Shown here in pieces: positions 30,201 to 41,600 of a stretch of 64,000 bases of DNA. The stretch comes from Bathymodiolus brooksi. Taxonomy: Eukaryota; Mollusca; Bivalvia; Mytilida; Modiolidae. Every line of letters starts with the position of its first letter. The first letter of the stretch is position 1. The stretch lies in NCBI GenBank assembly GCA_963680875.1, contig OY804579.1, forward strand, positions 39,082,397 to 39,146,396, written 5' to 3'. The notes under the pieces were generated by a model, which had not been told where the DNA came from, made no database searches, and worked only from the letters and a program-made list of their open reading frames with translations. The translations under genes and the position numbers were made by a program.

Positions 30201-33200
30201 TGGAATATTTATGTTAGAGTGTACCAGTGTCCCCCGCCCTTTATCATGGAATATTTATGTTAGAGCGTACCAGTGTCCCCCGCCCTTTATCATGGAATAT
30301 TTATGTTAGAGTGTACCAGTGTCCCCCGCCCTTTATCATGGAATATTTATGTTAGAGCGTACCAGTGTCCCCCGCCCTTTATCATGGAATATTTATGTTA
30401 GAGCGTACCAGTGTCCCCCGCCCTTTATCATGGAATATTTATGTTAGAGCGTACCAGTGTCCCCTGCCCTTTATCATGGAATATTTATGTTAGAGCGTAC
30501 CAGTGTCCCCCGCCCTTTATCATGGAATATTTATGTTAGAGCATACCAGTGTCCCCCACCCTTTATCATGGAATATTTATGTTAGAGCGTACCAGTGTCC
30601 CCCGCCCTTTATCATGGAATATTTATGTTAGAGCGTACCAGTGTCCCCCGCCCTTTATCATGGAATATTTATGTTAGAGCGTACCAGTGTCCCCCGCCCT
30701 TTATCATGGAATATTTATGTTAGAGCGTACCAGTGTGCCCCGCCCTTTATCATGGAATATTTATGTTAGAGCGTACCAGTGTCCCCCACCCTTTATCATG
30801 GAATATTTATGTTAGAGTGTACCAGTGTCCCCCGCCCTTTATCATGGAATATTTATGTTAGAGCGTACCAGTGTCCCCCGCCCTTTATCATGGAATATTT
30901 ATGTTAGAGCGTACCAGTGTCCCCCGCCCTTTATCATGGAATATTTATGTTAGAGCGTACCAGTGTCCCCCGCCCTTTATCATGGAATATTTATGTTAGA
31001 GCGTACCAGTGTCCCCCGCCCTTTATCATGGAATATTTATGTTAGAGCGTACCAGTGTGCCCCGCCCTTTATCATGGAATATTTATGTTAGAGCGTACCA
31101 GTGTCCCCCGCCCTTTATCATGGAATATTTATGTTAGAGCGTACCAGTGTCCCCTGCCCTTTATCATGGAATATTTATGTTAGAGCGTACCAGTGTCCCC
31201 CGCCCTTTATCATGGAATATTTATGTTAGAGCGTACCAGTGTCCCCTGCCCTTTATCATGGAATATTTATGTTAGAGCGTACCAGTGTCCCCCGCCCTTT
31301 ATCATGGAATATTTATGTTAGAGCATACCAGTGTCCCCCACCCTTTATCATGGAATATTTATGTTAGAGCGTACCAGTGACCCCCGCCCTTTATCATGGA
31401 ATATTTATGTTAGAGCGTACCAGTGTCCCCCGCCCTTTATCATGGAATATTTATGTTAGAGCGTACCAGTGTCCCCCGCCCTTTATCATGGAATATTTAT
31501 GTTAGAGCGTACCAGTGTCCCCTGCCCTTTATCATGGAATATTTATGTTAGAGCGTACCAGTGTCCCCCGCCCTTTATCATGGAATATTTATGTTAGAGC
31601 GTACCAGTGTCCCCCACCCTTTATCATGGAATATTTATGTTAGAGTGTACCAGTGTCCCCCGCCCTTTATCATGGAATATTTATGTTAGAGCGTACCAGT
31701 GTCCCCCGCCCTTTATCATGGAATATTTATGTTAGAGCGTACCAGTGTCCCCCGCCCTTTATCATGGAATATTTATGTTAGAGCGTACCAGTGTCCCCCG
31801 CCCTTTATCATGGAATATTTATGTTAGAGCGTACCAGTGTCCCCCGCCCTTTATCATGGAATATTTATGTTAGAGCGTACCAGTGTGCCCCGCCCTTTAT
31901 CATGGAATATTTATGTTAGAGCGTACCAGTGTCCCCCGCCCTTTATCATGGAATATTTATGTTAGAGCGTACCAGTGTCCCCTGCCCTTTATCATGGAAT
32001 ATTTATGTTAGAGCGTACCAGTGTCCCCCGCCCTTTATCATGGAATATTTATGTTAGAGCGTACCAGTGTCCCCTGCCCTTTATCATGGAATATTTATGT
32101 TAGAGCGTACCAGTGTCCCCCGCCCTTTATCATGGAATATTTATGTTAGAGCATACCAGTGTCCCCCACCCTTTATCATGGAATATTTATGTTAGAGCGT
32201 ACCAGTGTCCCCCGCCCTTTATCATGGAATATTTATGTTAGAGCGTACCAGTGTCCCCCGCCCTTTATCATGGAATATTTATGTTAGAGTGTACCAGTGT
32301 CTCCCGCCCTTTATCATGGAATATTTATGTTAGAAAGCAATGTCGACACATCAATATAGCTGGATACAATAATATGTGCGAATTGATTGATTGATTGATT
32401 GCTTATGGTCCAGCAAGCAATATTTCAGTCATATTCAGGATGAGAAAAGTTTGTAAGCAAAAAATCAGAAAGAGGGGACTCTGGGATGGGTCGACATGGG
32501 CAACGACTTAACACGGGAACTTGTTTTTCTGTCTCTTCCGACGACAAGCTGGTCCTATTTTTATTCCCCGGGATTCCGACGGGTGACTCGGCTATTGTCG
32601 CCTTCCACGACAAGCGCATATATAAAAAGTTACGATTGAAGGAATTGTCCCTAAGTGACCCCTTGTATCACAGAAATAAACAGCATCGGAATATGACAAA
32701 ATAAACAACTGTGCCATGATACGCCCCCCCCCCCCCCCCCCCTCTTTTGTGACAATTGAAGGTTAGTTGCTCAGCGTGAGAACAGTAATTAATATGCTGC
32801 ATTTTTTAAACCAATTAATTGTATATACCATATGAAAACTGGCGTTTTCCAAACTGACTAAAATCACACCTCTCACTTGCTCCCCCTTTTATCAATACAA
32901 TGTATGTCACGACGTGACCTATCAGTAAAAGGGGGAACAAGTGAGAGATGTTATCGTACGAGGCGTGGACGGACGGACGAACAGCGGTATGCCATAATAA
33001 GCCCGTATTTTGACGGGCGTATATAAATGAATGGCCCATATCCTGAAATTACGAATATATCATTTTTGGCTAAATTATTTTTCAAAACATTCATCAGTTT
33101 AAAGCATTTGTCGGACTATCGGACTGTCAGACTATCGGACCGTCGGACTATCGGATTATAGCTACGGCCCCAAGTGTAGATATCAAATAGGTATCAGACT

Positions 33201-35622
33201 GACCAAAAAGTATATTTCAATATAGAATTTATGATACTATGAAAATATAGTCCATTATAGATAAATAAAATTACAAACATATAGACACCATTCTATTCTA
33301 TTTCATATTCACCATATACTTTATTTTATGTGCAAGTCTGAACTAAATTTCATTACAAAGCGAATTCTACCCAACAGATGTAAAATATTATACAATTATA
33401 GTCTTTTGTTGAGGTCAATACGAGTTTTTATGGACCTTAAAAACGATATTCACTGAAGGCTTCGGTGAATATTGATTTCTAAGGTCCATAAAAACTTGTA
33501 TTGACCGATACAAAAGACTGTAATTGTTTTATTACATTAAACGAAAACGAAAGTGAAACCAAGTCAATACAAGTTTTAATCAAACAATATCAAATTTTAC
33601 GGAATGTCAGGTGACAGCATGATAGCCAATGAAATTGTTTAAATAAAATCACTATGTAATAAATTGCATTATATACCCATGCTTCCAGGTAAACATATAG
33701 CACATTAAAAAATATAAATTGAATTGATTTTATTATTTACACATTCTTTTCACAGTCCGTGAGATGAACAATTTAACAAACAATTTTCATATTGGATTTG
33801 GTTCATTTGTGGACAAAACAAGTCTGCCTTTCGTCAGTATGGAACCTCACAAGTAAGTCAATTGTACTTTTATCAAAGTTGATGGGAACCTCACAAGTAG
33901 GTCAATTGTACTTTTATCAAAGTTGATAGGAACCTCACAAGTAGGTCAATTGTGTATTTTTATCAAAGTTGATGGGAACCTCACAAATAGGTCAATTGTA
34001 CTTTTATCAAAGTTGATGGGAACCTCACAAGTAGGTCAATTGTACTTTTATCAAAGTTGATAGGAACCTCACAAGTAGGTCAATTGTGTATTTTTATCAA
34101 AGTTGATGGGAACCTCACAAATAGGTCAATTGTACTTTTATCAGAATTGATGTAATGAGGAACAGTGCTGAAGAAAATTGGCTGTGATTATTGGTCATGT
34201 TTATGGTGTATAGTATAATAAAAACATAGATATCAAATTTAGTGTATATGAGATTTCTGGAATAACCTTCATCAGGTAACAGTGACAACCAAAATCTGCT
34301 ACGGTCATCTAAGCCTGAGGGAGGAGAATCTTAGTTTTGATAATAATTACATGATTCAGGAAATGTAAATTTTGATAAGCAAAAATCTGATAACCCATGT
34401 CAGTGCCGAAGCACTGACTACTAAGCGAATGATACCCTCGGGTACTAATAGTCCACCAGCAGAGGTATCGACCGATATATGTCCATGAAATAAGCATTAC
34501 AAATAATATTTGATGCGTGAAGAAAACTTGTTCATTTTAGAAGGTAAATTTTTATTATTATGGTTATATTATGACAGTGGCTTAGTTAACTGATGTCAGA
34601 TAATTTTAATAAAGTCAAGTGGATAGTTTTTCATGCATTTATCAATTAGAAACGGGAGTTTTTCATGCATTTAGCGATTAGGAACGGGCTTATTTTGTTA
34701 CAAATGCGATTCTACAATTAACAATAGATTTAATCCAACTTTCTCTCGTTTGACTGAATTCTTTATCTTCAAATAATATATATTCTTGTTAATTATATTT
34801 CAGAACATGCGTGGGATGTGAGCCAGCCTATGGATTTAAGAATCGGCTTTCCCTTAATGGCAATCATGCACTCTTTCAGGTATATTATTTTGTAAAACTC
34901 CATTGCCAGTGACATTTTAATTTTGTATTTATCAGCTCATCATAAGTTAAGAAGCCAGTACTATTTAACAGAGATGCATGTTGCAGGGTTCTCAGATCAT
35001 GTTCCTTTCAGTTTGCAACAAAACACAGAAAATATATGTTTTGCAGTAGAATTTTCAGTTGTTAAACAACCTTATTCAGAAAAAACTGCTGAGATCTGCT
35101 AATCTGGGTCACGGGTCACTGTAATCGGGCGGCTGTATCGAGAAACAGATACAGTGTCGAAAAAACTGTTGATACTCATAAAATATTGATAAATGCTATA
35201 AAATTTTATGTTTGTCTTCAAGAAATATGATAGACAAAACCATGTGTGAAGATTTATGACGAAATATCTCCGATTTCTATGTAAATTTACGAGTTGAAGT
35301 TGCGGCTGTATCGAGAAACAGATACGGTGTTGAAAAAACTGTTGATACTCATACAATATTGATAAATGCAATAAAATTTTATGTTTGTCTTCAAGAAATA
35401 TGATAGACAAAACCATGTGTGAAGTTTTATGACGAAATATCTCCGATTTCTATGTAAATTTACGAGTTGAAGTGGGGAAATTTTATGTTAGATTTCTAAA
35501 AATCTTCTACTCTGAAACCACAGGTAAATTTACTTTAGCGATGTATTTTTATCTTGGACAAGAATAATGAGCGTCCTGATTGGATGACCGATTTAAAGCA
35601 CACTGACTCTGCATGGTAAAAT

Positions 35623-35655
<33 letters not shown>

Positions 35656-38600
35656 ATTTTAGTTGTGAATTTTACAGTTTAAATAAATGTTATGTTTCGA
35701 CAGTTTAAAGAGAAAAATAAAAATGTGTTGCGAATAAAGCTTAAATCAGCGTTATAAATTGAACAAATATCAGTGGTTTTGTAAATGAAATTTATTTTAA
35801 ATAGAAAATCTGAATTTATTATTTATTAATTTATTATTAATGATACAATTTTATATCCCTTGGGAGGAGGAGGGGGGCTATGATGAAAATTTGAAATAAA
35901 AACACAGGACCGGATTTTAAGCAAAAATAATAATCCAGGATTAGTTTTTTATTAAAAAAAAATCCAGGACCCTGTGTCCAGGATTTTTTTTTTTTAAAGT
36001 TAATAATATGAAATATTGACATCCACACTTGCCTTTTGGACAGCACATTTCTGTGTCCACACTTGTGTTATAAGAATAAGAAGAAAGTGTGAAGATACCA
36101 AAGGAGTAAACACGCTAGAAAAATGAAGGTGAACTCATGTTCTGTGGGAGAGAAGCTGTTCCTGCTCCACTAGTGGCACCTGTCATGTTACTGTTAAACG
36201 ACACAAACAATATCAAGCAAACAATATCAACACAAACAATATCAGACACAAACAATATCAGACACAAACAATATCAGACACAAACAATATCAGACACAAA
36301 CAATATCGACACAAACAATATCGGACATGGAAATCATGCTTAGCACCAGTATATATGAAAAAAACATGAATAAAATAAATAAATCAGGAATCCATACAAA
36401 ACAAATAAGACTACAGACATACAAACATTTAATGTGGATTGAGGTAATTAATATCATATTTACAGCATGTCATTATCATGTAAATGTGGATTGAGGTAAT
36501 TAATATCATATTTACAGCATGTCATCATGTAAATGTGGATTGAGGTAATTAATATCATATTTACAGCATGTCATCATGTAAATGCATTTATTTTAAAACT
36601 AGTAATTTCGCATTGTAGACTACCGTAAAAAATGTCAAAATGTCTGGTAGTTTAGATGCTCCTGAGGGTGGCTCAGATGCTGTAATGCAAGCAATCACTT
36701 GCGAGGTATGTAATTACTCTTTATATATACCCAAAATTATTGGCAATTCCAATAGAAGTAGAAAAAATATGATGTAAAATAATGTATTATATTTCAAGTA
36801 TCAAACAGATAATGCTGTTGAGTTTATTTTCTTTCACATTTGTAAATTGAAGCATAAACATCTTATATTACAACCAGTTAACTTTGTTTTAATTAACCTT
36901 TGAAGTGGAGAGTTGGATTTATGAGTATGTGATCCTCCATTGAGGTGGTCTAGATGAACCAACAAGGGGTAAATTAAATTCTTCTCAATAAGCAGTAATA
37001 GAAATGCTATAATATATTCTAGGCAACAGTTTATAATCTGTTGATTTAGATTTGTGCAAACAAAGGTCTCAGGGTCTATGAGAAAAAGCCCTGTGTAAAA
37101 AGTAATAAAAAGTTTTATGGAAATGCAAATGTATTTTTAAATTGCATGAATCGACCTGTGATACACAGATGCAATCTTGTGTAAATAAAGGCACAGTGTA
37201 GTACATGTACATGGGATTCAATCCCAGCGACTAATGTTTGACATAGTATGCATGCAATGGAGAGATTAAAAGATTAATATTCTCAAGCACCAACAATGAA
37301 ATTTTGATTGTATTTGGAAGTCAACATATCCTTTTGAAGTGCAGTTTAATAAGTTACAAATGGAGGCAGCATTGATCTCTACAGGGTCCAAGGATTAAGA
37401 TGACCTGAAACAGAGAATGATTAAAAATCACATTTCTTAAGAACTAGGTAAGGAGTTTGCTATTATAAAAGGAATGAATCCTGATTTGATAATATTCAGA
37501 TTTAAGCTTCAATAGTCTATGAAGTCCATTCTGTGGGTGACAAAAGATCTTGCAGTGGAGAAATGTTCATTTCAAAAATAATTTTCAGAAGAAGAAATGG
37601 ACATGCAAATGTATTTGGCATAATGCAATTACATGTATATGAAGATTCAACTTTGTACCAATGCATTTTCCGTGGAGAATATTACAAAAATAACATATAC
37701 TATGATAGGCAATAGTTAGGTATATCTTCTATACTAGGTTAGCAATACTGGTTCATGTTAACCTCTAATTTATTTTGTTATGGTATGTGTTTTTCCAGAA
37801 AGACATTGGTTGGAGAAATGTCTCCAGAAGAATACTTTTATATTCCACAGATGCTGGATTCCACTTCGCTGGTGATGGAAAGGTATGAGGTACCATACAT
37901 GTGTTATACAATGTATCCCCGTTTTAGGGTTAGGGTTATGGTGTTTAATGGCACTTTCAACAATATTTCAGTTATGTCTTGGTAATCAGTTATATTGGTG
38001 GAGGAAGCCAGTCAGTACCTAGAGAAACCACTGACCTGTCACAAGTCACTGACAAACTTTATTAAATAAAGTTGTATTGAGTACACCTCACCATGAGTAA
38101 AAATTTGATTTCAAAACTTTATTGGTGATAGGCAATGATTGCACAGGTAGTTTTAAATCCAACTACCATATGGACACGACCATGATATGGCCCCCTATCC
38201 CTGTTTTAACCCCAATGTTCCATTTACTGCTTTGCATAATTTACCTGCCATTTGCACTTCTTGATCTCCCTTATTGTCGACTTTCCACATTTATTCTGTC
38301 TTTATATTGGTAATTTTCTTTTAATAATGCCATGCGAGTAGCTCCCATTTTTAGATTAAAATAAAACATGCTTATAATGTAATCTTTTTATTTTTATGAT
38401 TAAACACTAACCATATATAAGTAATATGAACCATGCTTAAATGTCAAATAATATACAATTACTGCACTTGAACGAGATCAATATGAGGTTTTATGGAGCA
38501 GAGTACAAAATTTTATGAAATTTTCTAACATATTGATTAGCAAAAAGCTATTTCTGTGCAATAAAAAACCATATTGCACTCTCGTGCCACGTAATTTCAT

Positions 38601-41600
38601 TCATTGATTTTGCACGAGAGTGCAATATGCTTTTTTATTGCACAGAAATTGTTTTTTGCTAATCAATATGTTAGAAAATGGAATGTCACATGTATTGCTT
38701 CTGGCAAATAGAAAAACAGTAAAATAGAGCCTTATGTAATAATAATCCTTATTTTGTTAATAGCTTGGCGGTATTATTAAGCCCAATGATGGAAACTGTC
38801 ATTTATCAAGCAATATCTACACAGAAAGTACTAAACAAGTAAGTCATTGTAGTTTTATTCATGTCACATTATCAGGGCCATCAACTTGTTCGATTGTTTC
38901 CATGGAAACATTGTTGTCATATATTATCAATAATATACAATTATGGCCTTCATGAGAAGTTAATATCCATAATTATTAAATTGAGAAAGGGTTATTTTCC
39001 TTCGGAACTCGGGAAAATAACCCTTTCTCAATTTAATAATTATGGATATTAACTTCTCATGAAGGACATAACTGTATTATTATACTGAACTAATATGAGG
39101 GAAATAACTAGTTTTTGGTTCGACGTGCTGAGGCAGATAACTAGTTATTGGTTCGACGTGCTGAGGCAAATAACTAGTTATTGGTTCGACGTGCAAAAGC
39201 GCGCCAATTTCAAACAGTTATTTTGTGCTACGTGCAGATTCCCTCACAGTTATTTGACCTACGTGCAGTTTGCCGTGGGAATAATGAATTATTTCTTGTT
39301 CCATGGAATAAAACTTTAAAATATCTTAATTATTTCTTGCTTGGTTTCTATAGTAAAGTATAATAATCACATTTAGTGCATACTAATATCCAATTTATTT
39401 GCATGAAATGATTTTAAACTCGCATTCGTTCACAATAAATAAACAATATATAATTGGACTGGTCTAATCCTAGTTTATTTTATAAATTATCTGGCTCTTT
39501 TTTGGTTTTATGCTCTAAATATTAACAAATCAAGTAAATTTGAATGATAATTTGATGATCATTACTTTCATTATTATTGTCATATACCATATCCTTAGTT
39601 TATCCTGCAATCGTGTGATTTTGAGTACTAAGAACGAGGTCAATAAACTTCAGTATTATTTTGACATGGACCTAATAGAGCTTTTCTGATGCCTGATTTA
39701 TGTAGTGCGAACGCAATAACGGTAACAATATAAGTGCAGACATGACAGAGTACATCCTTGAAATCAATTAGAATGACACTTTTTTTCTGTAATTGTTTTG
39801 AATTTTTTGCATTGCACGATAAACATAATATACATGTTTACATTGATGATAAAAAAATATTTTTATTTGCACTCTCCAAAGACTTACTTTTCTACCTGTT
39901 GCTAAAGCATGTACAAATAAAATTTAATATTTTCCGACAATATACATATATTGTATATATATACACATATAACCCAAAGGAATTATATAAATCAGGAAAT
40001 ATTTGATCTCAAAATGTAGCTATTTCATTTTCCAGGATTATCCCTCCATCAGTCAAATTGCCTCCAAAGTAATTGTATTTATACAGGAATTATAAAATCA
40101 TGCAATATTGTATCTCAAAATATAACTATTTTATATATGCATTTTCCAGGATTATCCCTCCATTAGTCAGATTGCCTCCAAAGTAATGAAGAATAATGTC
40201 AACTTATTATTTGCTGTCACTGATGACCAGTTCCAATCATATTCACAACTGAAGAACTTCATACCAGGTTCAGAAACAGGACAACTAGCTGCCGATTCGT
40301 CAAATATTGTGGACCTGGTCAAGGAAAATTATAAAGTTAGAAATTTTTTAAATCAGAGCTGCAAATAGGTTGTTCCATTTATTAAGAAGAGTTTGAAGAT
40401 ACCAAAGGGGTAATCAGAATCCGTAAATCGAAGAAGAACAGACAACACAATGTCCAAAAGAAAAAGGACAAAAGGACAAACAACGATCTACAAAATATAT
40501 GCATAAAGCTAAAGTTAGTTAGTAATTGTCTCATTTTTTTCAAAGTAAAATGAAATTTTGTTTGCATTTCATTTTTTCTATTGACCACAGTTATTGTGTT
40601 ACGATCTTCAATTTGGAATGTGATATCCTATGTTATTTGAGCTGTAGATACAAATCCTTTTTGCTTTAAATTATAAGTGGTTTTTAATTGAATATCATTA
40701 TTGTTTTAATGTCATTTTGTTATTAACAGAAAATGACATCCAAGGTAAAGATGAGTTCTGATGGAGCAGATGATGTCATAATTAGATATTTCTCTAGATG
40801 TAAGGAGTACGTATCATTTATTTAGATATTTCTCTAGATGTAAGGAGTACGTATCATTTATTTAGATATTTCTCTAGATGTAAGGAGTACGTATCATTTA
40901 TTTAGATATTTCTCTAGATGTAAGGAGTATGTATCATTTATTTAGATATTTCTCTAGATGTAAGGAGTACGTATCATTTATTTAGATATTTCTCTAGATG
41001 TAAGGAGTACGTATCATTTATTTAGATATTTCTCTAGATGTAAGGAGTAAGTACATGTTGTATCATTTCTTTTCCATTACTATCAATAAATCGGTTGCCT
41101 AGGTGTTGGTAAGTTTTTTTTTTAATGAAATTCAAAAAGATAATATCAGTATGATATGAAACATATATTTGATTGCTTGAGTCTGCAATGAATGTGAAAT
41201 ATGAGTTGATAAGTGAGATTCACATTTAATTTGTCAAAAAGAAAACATGCTTAGATTTAGTGTGGTTTCTGTGTTTCATATCATTGTAATTCGTGTGTGA
41301 ACTGAATGGGAATCACACCACAAATGTCCTGCCAAACCTTATCGCATCCATATAAAACACAGACATTCAACTCTTTGCTGGTTTAAATGTATGGGGAGTT
41401 TAAAATGTAATTTCATTGAGTATGATAATTCTTTGACTGCTATTTATGTGAGAAGTATTTCCGCTGCTTTTTTTTATGCGGGCGAATTTGCTGACAATAA
41501 ATTATTTAGGTTAAAAGGTGAACACTGCATCATCATCATGTCTTCGGGCAACAGTTTTTATTGCCTAGATTATAAAGGTGATATAGATGTATTAGATATG

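Larger units (their letters stand above)
25191..33171. mobile_element. 8-kb TIR element carrying the 46-bp array, 8-bp target duplication
   Basis: The left end GGGGTCCGACCTATAATC and the right end, read inward on the other strand, GGGGCCGTAGCTATAATC form inverted termini. Both continue with TCCGAYAG octamer repeats and end near CAAATGCT, about 60 bp in all. AAGTGTAG lies directly outside both ends (25183-25190 and 33172-33179), a perfect 8-bp target duplication. Outside the array only about 1.3 kb is non-repetitive. A 39-codon open stretch at 25339-25455 ends NLDSVVMNR, and no family was recognised. The 8-bp duplication allows hAT, P, Merlin or Zisupton-type insertion. The superfamily is not decided. 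Confidence 0.85.

Noticed and set aside
25617..32334. CRISPR-like array
   Set aside because: Units are contiguous, with no unique spacers, and lie in an animal intron. It is a minisatellite.
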